Shown here: positions 7,648 through 15,691 of the stretch, piece after piece | How the letters are laid out: every line of letters begins with the position of its first letter | How positions within the stretch are numbered: the stretch's first letter is position 1 | Assembly (NCBI GenBank): GCA_030263275.1 | Contig: SZOR01000001.1 | Span: 60,916 to 124,915 of the forward strand | Origin: DSNY01 sp016861185 | GTDB taxonomy: Bacteria; Pseudomonadota; Gammaproteobacteria; Burkholderiales; Burkholderiaceae_F | Direction of reading: 5' to 3' | DNA length: 64,000 bases | Made by a program: the position numbers and the translations under genes | Notes under the pieces: generated by a model | The model's database searches: none | What the model was told of the DNA's origin: nothing | Seen by the model: only the letters and a program-made list of their open reading frames with translations

Positions 7648-9234
7648 CTAGGCCTTGACCGTGGCCGGCAGCGCCGCGACCGGGCTGATACCGAGCCGGT
7701 CGAAACTCACCTGCTTGATCGACTTGCGATCGAGTTTGCCGTCGTTGCCGGTCACCGGGAAGCTGTCGAAGTGCAACAGGTAGGCAGGCACCATGTGGCT
7801 CGGCAGCCGCTCGCGCAGATACTGCTTCAGCGCAGCCTCGGGCAGCGGCTTGCCGCTGATCGTCGTATAGGCGCACGCGACGTCCTCGCCGACTTCGATG
7901 TTCTGCACCGCGAACGCCACCGCGGCATCGATCTCGGGATGGCCAACCACTTCCGACTCGACCTCGGTCGGGCTGACGCGAAAACCCTTCGTCTTGATCA
8001 TCTCGTCGGCGCGTGCGACGAAAAACAGGAAGCCTTCCTCGTCGCGATACGCGCGATCACCGCTGAACACCAGCGTCTCGCCCGGATAGCGCGGATGGCT
8101 GCGGAAGACGCGCGCGGTGTTCTCGGGGTCCTGCCAGTAGCCTTTCGCCACCGTCGAGCCGCGATGCACGAGTTCACCGACCACCATCGGTGGACACTCG
8201 TCGCCCTTCTCGTCGAGCACGAGCACCTGATTGTCGGGAATCGCCTTGCCGATCGAGTTCGGCCGGCCGTCGAGCTTGTCGGGGTCGAGATAGGTCGAGC
8301 GGAAAGCCTCGGTCAGTCCGAACATCGAGTAGATCCGCGCCGAGGGAAACGCTGCGCGTAGGCCGGCGATCATGTCGGTCGAAATGCGGCCGCCGGTCGA
8401 GCACACGTACCGGACCGACGACAGATCGAAACTCGACGCATCCACCTTGAGCCGCTTGTCGAACATCTTGCTGATGATCACCGGCATCACCGGCAGCGCC
8501 GTGATCCGCTCCTTGGCGAGCATCGCGAACAAGTCGTTCGGAAACACGAAGTCGTGCAGGTACAGCGTCGCGCCCCTGCGGATCGTCTGCCAGATCTGAT
8601 TCAACCCGTAGTCGAAGTTGAACGACAGCACGCAGCCGATGCGATCGTCCTCCGACGTGCCCACGTACTCGGCAACGATGTCGGCGCCGTCGGCCAGGTT
8701 GCGATGGGCGATCAGGATGCCCTTCGGCCGGCCGGTCGAGCCGGACGAGTAGATGATCGCGGCGTTGTCGTTGCCGATCCGATCAAAGAACAGACGCGGC
8801 TGGATGTGGCGCCGCATGTACGGTAGGTTGGGCCACTGCTCTTCGATCTGGCCGTGTCCAGCGATCAGCTTCGTCAGGTGGGCGAACGGCAGGACCTCCT
8901 TCATGCGGTCGGCGTCGGTGACCATCGCCGCCATGCCGGAGTTCTCGATGATGTGCAGGATGTTCGGTTGCTTCAGCCGCGGCAGGATCGGCACCACGAC
9001 GGCGTTGGCGAACAGCACGCCGAGAATCACCCGCACCTGGTCGATCGTCTTTTCCATGCAGATGCCGACGCGGTCGCCCGTCCGGATTCCGACTTCGCGC
9101 AGACACTCGGCGGTGGCCAGCGCATCCTTATAGAGGCGGCCGAACGTGATCGTTTCGTCGCGCGCGACGACGGCCGTCTTGTCCGGAAGGCGTTGGGCTG
9201 TCTCCGACAGGAAGCGCGGAATGGAACGCAGCAT
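7648..9234 (-). CDS. AMP-forming aminoacyl/acyl ligase (second copy, in glutamate mutase operon)
   Basis: This 528-residue ANL adenylating enzyme has the phosphate loop YSSGSTGRPKG (about 162-172), FGLTEA and a C-terminal NDGKLDRK lysine motif. The A4 region reads FNFDYG (Asp208). The Asp in this position is the amino-group anchor of amino-acid-activating domains. It is a distant paralogue of the ligase at 524-2116. The ATG at 9234 is preceded by a GGAG 7 bases upstream. It lies between a small acyl carrier protein and glutamate mutase. By analogy with VinN of vicenistatin biosynthesis, it may adenylate 3-methylaspartate and load it on the carrier protein. The substrate is inferred, not shown. 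Confidence 0.88.
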   Translation of the reverse strand: MLRSIPRFLSETAQRLPDKTAVVARDETITFGRLYKDALATAECLREVGIRTGDRVGICMEKTIDQVRVILGVLFANAVVVPILPRLKQPNILHIIENSGMAAMVTDADRMKEVLPFAHLTKLIAGHGQIEEQWPNLPYMRRHIQPRLFFDRIGNDNAAIIYSSGSTGRPKGILIAHRNLADGADIVAEYVGTSEDDRIGCVLSFNFDYGLNQIWQTIRRGATLYLHDFVFPNDLFAMLAKERITALPVMPVIISKMFDKRLKVDASSFDLSSVRYVCSTGGRISTDMIAGLRAAFPSARIYSMFGLTEAFRSTYLDPDKLDGRPNSIGKAIPDNQVLVLDEKGDECPPMVVGELVHRGSTVAKGYWQDPENTARVFRSHPRYPGETLVFSGDRAYRDEEGFLFFVARADEMIKTKGFRVSPTEVESEVVGHPEIDAAVAFAVQNIEVGEDVACAYTTISGKPLPEAALKQYLRERLPSHMVPAYLLHFDSFPVTGNDGKLDRKSIKQVSFDRLGISPVAALPATVKA

Positions 9235-9326
9235 CTCAATCTCCGGCGTGGGATGGGTTATTCGTCCTTGTTCTCAGGCGTCGCTGCCGCTTCGCCGCTC
9301 GACCCGAATCAAGTTCGGCCGCGTGG

Positions 9327-9575
9327 TTATGGCCGGGTTGCCTGGCGGCGGTCGACCAGCGCAGCGATCGCCGCCAGCGTCGACAGATTCGAGCGCACGA
9401 GATCCTCCCCCTCCAACTCGATCTCGAACCGCTGCTGCAGAAACATCGCCAGTTGCACGACGTTGAAGGAATCGAGGATCTGCGCCTCCAGCAGATCCAT
9501 GCTTGCGTCGAGCGGGCCTGTGTAACCGATGTCGTTGCGAATGAACTCGATTACCGCATCCTGAGGGTTCGTCAA
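9327..9575 (-). CDS. acyl carrier protein (TTG start), partner of the glutamate mutase operon
   Basis: This 82-residue protein is a stand-alone phosphopantetheine carrier. The attachment serine is Ser36 in QILDSFNVVQL, a DSx motif at the head of helix 2, followed by MFLQQRFEIELEGEDL, typical of type II carrier proteins. The family-length start is a TTG at 9575 with a GGAGG at 9582-9586 six bases away; an ATG further upstream would add an unlikely Arg/Lys-rich extension. It is followed 92 bases later by the ligase. It probably carries the activated amino acid during decarboxylation. The transfer target of the loaded group is unknown. Confidence 0.9.
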   Translation of the reverse strand: MTNPQDAVIEFIRNDIGYTGPLDASMDLLEAQILDSFNVVQLAMFLQQRFEIELEGEDLVRSNLSTLAAIAALVDRRQATRP

Positions 9576-9586
9576 CTTGATCCTCC
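9573..9586 (-). promoter_or_regulatory. ribosome binding site that fixes the TTG start of the carrier protein
   Basis: On the minus strand a perfect GGAGG (9586-9582) precedes the TTG at 9575 by six bases. No ATG gives a normal-length carrier protein, so this site decides the start. Confidence 0.75.
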
Positions 9587-9655
9587 GCCGTAAAGTCTGC
9601 GATTTCGATGGTCTGCCGACGGCCTGCGATGGCGCTGAGCTGCAACGGACCCGGC

Positions 9656-10411
9656 TCAAGCGGTCGGGCCGGCGGACGCCGCGGGCAGCGAACCGCCGCC
9701 CTCGGCCTGCAGCGCGCGCGGCGACAATCGCAGCAGCATGCGGCTGTCCGGCGAAAGCGACAGCCGAATAAACGGCGCAAGACCCGTGAATATCAACTCG
9801 ACCGAGCCGAGTTGCAGGACGAATGCGCGTCCGATCCGCCTCCAGCCGAGGTGTTCGTGCGCCCGCCGCGATGCGAGGTTGAATCGATTGAGTCGGCTGA
9901 ACGTGTAGCGGATTCCGCGCGCGCGCAGATGCTCGTTGACGCCGTGCCAGAGTCCGGCGAAGCCGAGTCCGAGCCGATGCTCCGGAAACAGGTACAGGTC
10001 GAAATCGAACACCGAATCGACCGGGGAGTCGAGCACGAAATCGAGCCGCGCTTCGTCCTCGGCATAGCGATTGAAGACGAACCAGCTATAGCCGATCCAC
10101 TCCCCCTTACGGAACATGCCGAGACAGACGCTGCCCTGCGCAAAGCGCGCGGCACGAACTCCAGCCGGCGCCGGCATCAGCTCGAGTTCCGGATCGCCGG
10201 CGGCGATCTCGCGGAACGACAGGCTCTTGACGAGGTTGCCCGGAAGCAGCGGGCGCTCCGGGATGGGCTGCACCATCAGCTCGTAAAAGCGCAGGTGCCA
10301 CGAGGCCGAGATCCTCTGCAGCACCCGGTCGGCGAGGTAGATGACCGCCGGCCCAGCGCCGAACTCCTTGATGGCGCTTACAACGCGGGCAAACATGAGG
10401 CGTCGCGGCAC
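9656..10411 (-). CDS. GNAT-like acyltransferase of the exopolysaccharide locus
   Basis: This 251-residue protein resembles GNAT-fold acyltransferases. The visible signs are a central SVCLGMFRKGEWIGYSWF strand pair, a YLFPEHRLGLGFAGLWHGV segment resembling the acetyl-CoA loop region, and a late NLASRRAHEHLGWRRIG block, which is a common GNAT ending. Start is GTG at 10411; an in-frame ATG five codons later is equally possible, as neither has a clear ribosome binding site. The gene lies between a glycosyltransferase and an acyl carrier protein. It could move an acyl or aminoacyl group from CoA or the carrier protein to an amino sugar. The donor is unknown and the family call is moderate. Confidence 0.65.
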   Translation of the reverse strand: MPRRLMFARVVSAIKEFGAGPAVIYLADRVLQRISASWHLRFYELMVQPIPERPLLPGNLVKSLSFREIAAGDPELELMPAPAGVRAARFAQGSVCLGMFRKGEWIGYSWFVFNRYAEDEARLDFVLDSPVDSVFDFDLYLFPEHRLGLGFAGLWHGVNEHLRARGIRYTFSRLNRFNLASRRAHEHLGWRRIGRAFVLQLGSVELIFTGLAPFIRLSLSPDSRMLLRLSPRALQAEGGGSLPAASAGPTA

Positions 10412-10526
10412 GGGTTGTCAACGCCCGTTGCGGTCACGGAAGGCGCCGGCCCCGTTCCGAGGGCATGTCGGCGATCGGCGGGGGGCAGGAGCGTCATTGT
10501 TGTGGCCGCGGAAGGTTAACGCTTGC

Positions 10527-10541
10527 TTGTCGCTTCGACAA
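10527..10541 (-). other. small hairpin downstream of the glycosyltransferase
   Basis: TTGTCG and CGACAA form a 6-bp stem with a 3-base loop, 39 bases past the stop of the 10581-11798 gene. There is no T-run, so it may be a weak attenuator or chance. Confidence 0.25.
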
Positions 10542-10580
10542 ACTCGTCGCTCTCCAACGTCGTCGTCGCATGAGCGCGCA

Positions 10581-11798
10581 TCAGTCCGCGACCCGGTCCA
10601 GCAACGCCGCCAATTCGCGCGTCCGATTTTCCCGGCTGCAGGTCGAAACGGCGGACGCTTCGGGCCGCGCTCCTTCGAGATCAGCGACGAACCGTGGCAC
10701 GATCGCCTCGATGGCCGCGGCGTCGTCGAGCGGCGTGATGTAGCGGACGCCGCAGCGGCGCAGCAGGTCCGCAGTGTCTCCCTTCGGATCGGTCAGCGCC
10801 AGAATCGGCCGCTGCGCACGCAGGTACTCGTACACCTTGGCCGGGATCTGCTCGTTGCAGTTCGACGCCTGCAGCACGAGTAGTCCGTCGGCGCGATGCA
10901 TTTCCTCGAGCGCTTCTCGGTACGGCAGCGGGGGCACCACCTCGATCAGGTCGGCGACATCGTAACGCCGCGCCAGATCGCGCAGGAAATCGTCGTGCGC
11001 GGAGGCGCGGAAGCGGATGAGCAGGTCGCTGCAACGCCCGGCACGCTTCAGCGCGGCGAGCGCCGCGAACAGTTGCGTAGGGTCGCGCTCCGACGGGTAG
11101 ACGATCCCGCTATGGAGCAGGACGCGCCTACCCGCCGCAAGCGACGGGCCGTCGGTCGAAATGCCCGCGCAACTCTGCTCGTCGAAACCGTTCTCGATCA
11201 CCGTAACGCGTCCGGCCAGCGCGGGATAACGCTGTCGATACATGACCGCCGCGCCGCGCGTTACGAACACGCTCGCGGCCGCGCGCGTGATGGCGTTTCG
11301 CTCGATCCTCTCGAACGCGCGCCACGTTGCCGCGTCGGGAGGATAGCCGTCCTGCGCCATCGGATCGCGAAAATCGGCGATCCAGGGAATGCCACTCAAC
11401 TGCGCCAGCCAGCCGCCGATCAGGTGCGCCGTCGCGATCGGGTACGTGCTCCAGATCGCCTCCGGTCGATAGCGTCGGATCAGCCGAAGGCCGGCGGGAA
11501 TCGCGGCGAACGCCCAGGTGACCCAGCGGTCCGGTCGAGCTAGCAGCGCGGGGTACCTGCCGCCGACGGCAAGGTGCTTGGCCGTGTTCAACGCCGCGGC
11601 TCGGTGGACGATTGACGCGGGCGGAATCTCGCGCAGCAGATCGTCGGACGTTCGCTCGTAAGCGCCGGGCGAAGCCGTCAACACGATCGGCTGCCAGCCG
11701 TGATCGGGAAGGTATTGCGCGAAGCGCAGCGTCCGCTGGATGCCGCTGCTTCCCGCCAGCGGCGGGAAATGGAACGCGATCATTAGGACCCGCCGCAT
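10581..11798 (-). CDS. glycosyltransferase, GT4-like
   Basis: This 405-residue cytoplasmic protein starts with MRRVLMIAFHFPPLAGSSG, the typical donor-independent opening of GT-B enzymes in polysaccharide clusters. The C-terminal half has a nucleotide-sugar binding region with HSGIVYPSERDP, an LIEVVPPLPYREALEEMHRA block and QIPAKVYEYLRAQRPILAL, where the conserved acidic residue is expected. The ATG at 11798 was chosen because the protein then begins at the family N-terminus; an upstream extension of 66 residues is Arg-rich and unlikely. It is the first gene of the leftward operon and faces the divergent carrier-protein gene. Its sugar is unknown. Confidence 0.85.
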   Translation of the reverse strand: MRRVLMIAFHFPPLAGSSGIQRTLRFAQYLPDHGWQPIVLTASPGAYERTSDDLLREIPPASIVHRAAALNTAKHLAVGGRYPALLARPDRWVTWAFAAIPAGLRLIRRYRPEAIWSTYPIATAHLIGGWLAQLSGIPWIADFRDPMAQDGYPPDAATWRAFERIERNAITRAAASVFVTRGAAVMYRQRYPALAGRVTVIENGFDEQSCAGISTDGPSLAAGRRVLLHSGIVYPSERDPTQLFAALAALKRAGRCSDLLIRFRASAHDDFLRDLARRYDVADLIEVVPPLPYREALEEMHRADGLLVLQASNCNEQIPAKVYEYLRAQRPILALTDPKGDTADLLRRCGVRYITPLDDAAAIEAIVPRFVADLEGARPEASAVSTCSRENRTRELAALLDRVAD

Positions 11799-11974
11799 CG
11801 GCCGTGTACCTATCGCGCCGGGCCGGTCCGAGCGCCCATCAAGACGCCGTCGACGCCAACGCGTTGATCGGACGAGCAGCGCCGGTGCGAATGGTCGTGC
11901 AAGCGTTCGTGCAAGTTGCGCGCCCCTTGTTCCTGGTTTCGGTTTGTATACTAACCGCGCTGAGCGTGTCGGCG
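11799..11974. promoter_or_regulatory. divergent intergenic region with probable promoters for both flanking operons
   Basis: This gap separates two divergently transcribed operons: the glycosyltransferase/glutamate mutase operon (left) and the carrier protein/hydrolase operon (right). A TATACT at 11947-11952 is a plausible minus-10 for the rightward genes, but no convincing minus-35 is spaced 16-18 bases upstream. No leftward promoter could be picked with confidence. Confidence 0.4.
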
Positions 11975-12022
11975 ATGTCCGACGTCGACGCGGCACTCGA
12001 GGATCGAGCCCGGAGCGCGCGA

Positions 12023-12274
12023 TTGAACACGGAACAGAAGGTCAAGCAGGTTCTTTCCACCGTCCTGAATCTCGGCGACCGCGTCGCGCGGTTCGACGCG
12101 ACCACGCCGCTTCTCGGTGCCGTGCCGGAACTCGACTCGATGGCCGTCGTGTCGGTACTGACCGCGCTGGAAGACAAGTTCGGCTTCACGATCGACGACG
12201 ACGAGATCGACGGACAGACGTTCGCCAGCATGGGCAACCTGGTCGCTTTCGTCGAAGGCAAGCTTGCGTCCTGA
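12023..12274 (+). CDS. acyl carrier protein, exosortase A locus
   Basis: This small carrier protein (83 residues from TTG 12023) carries the phosphopantetheine serine in VPELDSMAVVSVL (Ser39) and ends with a typical acidic helix, KFGFTIDDDEIDGQTF. Two starts are possible: TTG at 12023 with GGAG 7 bases upstream, giving the usual carrier length, or ATG at 11975, adding 16 residues (MSDVDAALE...) without a clear ribosome binding site. The TTG is preferred. It is followed by the two XrtA-associated hydrolases, an arrangement known from other XrtA loci. It is distinct from the carrier protein at 9327-9575, so the locus has two. Confidence 0.88.
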   Translation: MNTEQKVKQVLSTVLNLGDRVARFDATTPLLGAVPELDSMAVVSVLTALEDKFGFTIDDDEIDGQTFASMGNLVAFVEGKLAS

Positions 12275-13139
12275 AGTCGCCGCCGCGTTCGAAGCGTCGG
12301 CCTGCTTCGAAGCGGCATCGGGCGGGCCGCGCTTCCTGCTGATCCATCGTCCGACGCGGGCTGCCCGCCGCGGCACGGTCATCTTCGCCCACCCGTTCGC
12401 CGAGGAGCTGAACAAGTGCCGGCGAATGGCCGCCCAGACGGCGCGTACGCTCGCCGCTGACGGCTGGCTGGTCGTTCAGCCCGACCTGCTCGGATGCGGC
12501 GATAGCGCAGGCGACTTCGCCGACGCGAGTTGGGACGGCTGGATCGCCGATCTGCGGCGCGCGATCGACGCATGGCACGGCGGCCCGGGCGAGCTCTGGC
12601 TCTGGGGGCTGCGTGCGGGCGCGCTGCTGCTGCCGCCCCTGTTGCGATCGGGCGATGCGCCGAACCTGCTGCTCTGGCAGCCCTCGCTCGACGGCTCGCA
12701 CGTGCTGAACCAGTTCCTTCGCCTGCGTACCACAGCCGACAGTCTGGAGGGCGATCGGTCGACCGATCGCAAGGCGCTGCGCCGGCAGCTTGCACGCGGC
12801 GAGTCGATCGAGGTCGCAGGCTATCTGCTGCCACCGGGCGTGGCCAATGCGCTGGCGGAAGCTCGCTTCGACTTGCCTGCGGGGTTCAACGGCCGCGTTA
12901 TATGGCTCGAGGTCGTCGGCGCTCCGGACGAGCCGGTCGCAGCCCCGACGGAAAGGCTGCTGCAGTCGTGGTCGACTGCAGGGCGCGCCGTCGAGTTCGA
13001 GCGTGTGATGGGTGCACCCTTCTGGCAGACCGTCGAGATCGCAGAGGCTGCCGCGCTGGCGGAGCGAACACGTGCGCTCCTCGCCTCGGCGGAGCGCTCG
13101 CGCTCGCTGCACGAGCACCGATCGAGCGCCGATGGTTGA
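12264..13139 (+). CDS. alpha/beta hydrolase, exosortase A system-associated hydrolase 2
   Basis: This protein of about 291 residues has an alpha/beta-hydrolase fold: an early FAHPFAEELNKCRRM block (oxyanion region), a DLLGCGDSAGDF strand-turn, and a region LWGLRAGALL in the place of the nucleophile elbow, where the usual Ser is replaced by Arg-Ala. This matches the XrtA-associated hydrolase 2 group (TIGR03101). The likely start is a TTG at 12264, overlapping the carrier-protein stop by 11 bases; GAAGG sits 5 bases upstream. It overlaps hydrolase 1 by 8 bases. It may act as a thioesterase or acyl-transfer partner of the carrier protein, though the degenerate elbow leaves this open. Confidence 0.82.
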   Translation: MRPEVAAAFEASACFEAASGGPRFLLIHRPTRAARRGTVIFAHPFAEELNKCRRMAAQTARTLAADGWLVVQPDLLGCGDSAGDFADASWDGWIADLRRAIDAWHGGPGELWLWGLRAGALLLPPLLRSGDAPNLLLWQPSLDGSHVLNQFLRLRTTADSLEGDRSTDRKALRRQLARGESIEVAGYLLPPGVANALAEARFDLPAGFNGRVIWLEVVGAPDEPVAAPTERLLQSWSTAGRAVEFERVMGAPFWQTVEIAEAAALAERTRALLASAERSRSLHEHRSSADG

Positions 13140-14076
13140 GGGCCCCGCCCTGCCCTACGCCGAGCAGCCCGTTTGGATCGACTGCAACGGCGAGCGCATG
13201 TTGGGCATCCTGACCGAACCGAGCCCGGGCGCCGCGTCGGGGCTCGGCGTGTTGATCGTCGTCGGCGGGCCGCAATACCGGGTCGGCAGCCATCGGCAGT
13301 TCGTCCTGCTCGCCCGGCGGTTGGCAGCGGCCGGACATGTCTGCCTGCGTTTCGACTATCGCGGCATGGGCGACAGCGACGGCGCCGCGCGGACCTTCGA
13401 GGACGTGGCCGACGATGTCCGCGCGGCGCTCGATTTTCTGTCCGCTCGGCCGGCTGTCCGCACCGTGGTGCTCTGGGGTCTCTGCGACGCCGCCTCGGCC
13501 GCGCTGATGTTCTGCGCGAACGATCCTCGCGTACGCGGACTCCTGTTGATCAATCCCTGGGTTCGCAGCGAGGCCACGCTGGCGAGGACGCACCTAAAGC
13601 ACTACTACCTTCAGCGGCTGTTCGAGCGCGACTTCTGGAGCCGCCTGCTGCGGGGACGCCTGCAGTGGCGCGCTTCGCTGGGCGGACTGGCGAGCAGCCT
13701 TCGGCACGCGACCCGACGGGGCGACTCGAACGCGAACCTCCCGTTTCAGCGCAGAATGGCCGACGGATGGCGCCGCTTCCGCGGGCCGATCCTGCTCGTG
13801 CTGAGCGGGCGCGATCTGACCGCGCGCGAGTTCCTCGAATACGCGGCGGCCGACGCTCACTGGCGCGGGCTGCTCGTGCAACCGAACGTGCACCGCGTCG
13901 ATCTGGGCGACGCCGATCACACGTTCTCGACGGCGCAGTGGCGCGCCTGGCTCGAGGATCGAACGCTCAATTGGCTGTCGACCGTCGCGGGCGTTGCGCT
14001 TGGATCCGGCGGGGCGAACTCGGCAGGCGTCTCGCAGCCGGTCGGATCGGGTGCTGACACTGACAAGCGCCCTTGA
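13132..14076 (+). CDS. alpha/beta hydrolase, exosortase A system-associated hydrolase 1
   Basis: This 314-residue alpha/beta-hydrolase opens with family blocks IVVGGPQYRVGSHRQF and CLRFDYRGMGDSDG. The elbow reads LWGLCDAASA, with Cys in the nucleophile position, and a late LVLSGRDLTAREF strand and GDADHTF supply the Asp/His region. This fits the XrtA-associated hydrolase 1 group (TIGR03100). The ATG at 13132 overlaps the hydrolase 2 stop. A Cys nucleophile is consistent with thioester chemistry on the neighbouring carrier protein, but the substrate has not been seen. It is the last gene before the atypical island starting near 14.1 kb. Confidence 0.85.
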   Translation: MVEGPALPYAEQPVWIDCNGERMLGILTEPSPGAASGLGVLIVVGGPQYRVGSHRQFVLLARRLAAAGHVCLRFDYRGMGDSDGAARTFEDVADDVRAALDFLSARPAVRTVVLWGLCDAASAALMFCANDPRVRGLLLINPWVRSEATLARTHLKHYYLQRLFERDFWSRLLRGRLQWRASLGGLASSLRHATRRGDSNANLPFQRRMADGWRRFRGPILLVLSGRDLTAREFLEYAAADAHWRGLLVQPNVHRVDLGDADHTFSTAQWRAWLEDRTLNWLSTVAGVALGSGGANSAGVSQPVGSGADTDKRP

Positions 14077-14539
14077 TCGCGGGCCGGACATGGGCACCGC
14101 CGCGGCGGCGTCGGGGGCGCGTCAGGGTGCATTCCGGGACGTTCCCTCGCCGCCGTTCGCCGAAAACTCGGGCGGCCGCGCGCCCGCGCACTAGGGCACT
14201 CGCTCGGGCGAGGACTTGGCGCCGAAAGGTCTAGCGGAATCGCGGGTTCAGGTCGAGGGACCGGACAAGATCGACCTAATGCGAATTGGGGAATTGCTCC
14301 CGTCCGCTGCGGTGCGGTCCAATTGCGCTGTGTCGAACTCAGTCATGTCTGATTTCATTGATGGCTCAGCTCAGTCAGTGGGGCGCGTTGGGCTTCCGAT
14401 CTAGGAGCGTCCCGATGTGGCTGCTCAATCCCCAGAGAGTACGGATCTGATCGGTTACGCCGCGCACGCTGGGAATACGGGGCCTCGCGTTGAACATCCG
14501 CCGTCGCATTGGCGGCACCAGATTTGAAGGCAAATATAA
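14077..14539. other. non-coding spacer before the lipoprotein island
   Basis: No gene with normal codon use was found on either strand. Base composition drops noticeably after about 14260 compared with the operons on the left. The last 20 bases hold a GAAGG ribosome binding site (14526-14530) for the lipoprotein at 14540. Confidence 0.5.
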
Positions 14540-15691
14540 ATGAGTAGCATGTTCCGGAAACCGCTGTTGGTCGTGGGACTGGGGATCGCGGTTGCAGCCT
14601 GTGGCGGCGGAGAAATGGTCACCTCGGCCTCGGACGCTGGACCGACACCATCGCCAAGTCCAAGCCCATCGCCCAACCCGTCGCCACCACCTAGCCCGAG
14701 CCCATCGCCGGCGCCGGCACCAACTCCTGCGCCGCCTCCGTCGGGTGGCATGTCGTTTGCCGAGCGCTGCGCTCAACCTGGGGTAGTCAAGTGCGTGGGC
14801 TTCGATGCTGCAGGAGACTTCAATATCGGGGCAGGAGGGACCAGCGGCGCCTATGGGCAAAACTTCGGAATCTATCCGCCGTCGGGGACCTCTGACTACA
14901 CGCGCGCGACGCAGGATACGAGCATTAAGGCGTCGGGCAACAGTTCGCTGAGATTCACGATTCCCGCCAACTCGGGCTCGGATTCTTCCGGGGCGTACTT
15001 CACGAATTTCTCAAGCGACTTGTCGGTGCAGTTCGGTGAGAACTCGGAGTTTTACGTGCAGTGGCGGCAGCGGTTTAGCCCTGAGTTCGTAGCGACTAAG
15101 TACGCGGGGGGCGGAGGCTGGAAGCAGGTCATCATCGGCACAGGAGACCAGCCGGGCAAGTTGTATCAGTCCTGCTCATCGCTTGAGACGGTCGTGCAGA
15201 ACACGGAGCACAAAGGGTTTGCGCAGATGTACAACTCGTGCAGCGGCTCCGCCTCGCATCCGCCGTACGATGGTTTCTATGAGCCCTTTGGCGCGTACGA
15301 TTTCAAGCTGCAGAACGCACGGCCATCACCGTACTGCCTGTATTCGCAGAGCAGGTCGTCGTACTTTGCGCCGACAGGCAACTGTCTCGGATACGTGGCC
15401 AACGAGTGGATGACGTTCCAGGTGAGGATCAAGACCGGGCCGCGGGTGGGTGACGAGTTCGTTAACAGCTACGTGACCCTGTGGATCGCACGTGAGGGCC
15501 AGCCTTCGGAACTAGTGATCAACTGGGGCCCATATAACCTGTCGGCGGGTTTGGCCGCCGATAACCAGCGCTACGGGAAAGTCTGGCTTCTCCCGTACAA
15601 CACGGGCAAGAACTCCTCGGTAACCAACCCGACCGCTTACACGTGGTATGACGAATTGATCATCTCGCGCAACAAGATCGCCGACCCCTGA
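14540..15691 (+). CDS. lipoprotein with Pro/Ser linker and a jelly-roll-like polysaccharide-binding or lyase domain
   Basis: This 383-residue protein has a lipoprotein signal with lipobox VAAC (Cys21), a Pro/Ser repeat linker at about 35-68, and a globular domain of about 310 residues. The domain has alternating strand-like segments (FYVQWRQRFSPEFV, WKQVIIGTGDQ, WMTFQVRIKTG) and ends WYDELIISRNKIADP, a pattern seen in concanavalin-like sugar-binding and lyase domains. No catalytic residues could be assigned. It is probably on the periplasmic side of the outer membrane and may bind or cut the locus polysaccharide. A decayed copy of its C-terminus is at 17297-17397. Codon use is less GC-extreme than in neighbours, suggesting transfer. 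Confidence 0.7.
   Translation: MSSMFRKPLLVVGLGIAVAACGGGEMVTSASDAGPTPSPSPSPSPNPSPPPSPSPSPAPAPTPAPPPSGGMSFAERCAQPGVVKCVGFDAAGDFNIGAGGTSGAYGQNFGIYPPSGTSDYTRATQDTSIKASGNSSLRFTIPANSGSDSSGAYFTNFSSDLSVQFGENSEFYVQWRQRFSPEFVATKYAGGGGWKQVIIGTGDQPGKLYQSCSSLETVVQNTEHKGFAQMYNSCSGSASHPPYDGFYEPFGAYDFKLQNARPSPYCLYSQSRSSYFAPTGNCLGYVANEWMTFQVRIKTGPRVGDEFVNSYVTLWIAREGQPSELVINWGPYNLSAGLAADNQRYGKVWLLPYNTGKNSSVTNPTAYTWYDELIISRNKIADP
14643..14745 (+). repeat. degenerate tandem repeat coding for a Pro/Ser linker
   Basis: Short CCxTCGCCx/AGTCCxx units repeat through this stretch and encode the P-S-P-S linker of the lipoprotein. A similar stretch is in the next gene at about 16017-16130. Such units can change copy number by slippage. 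Confidence 0.6.

Noticed and set aside
14505..14527. sigma-54-like site GGCAC-N5/6-TTG before the lipoprotein gene
   Set aside because: The -12 element lacks the essential GC (TTGA) and lies only about 14 bases from the ATG.
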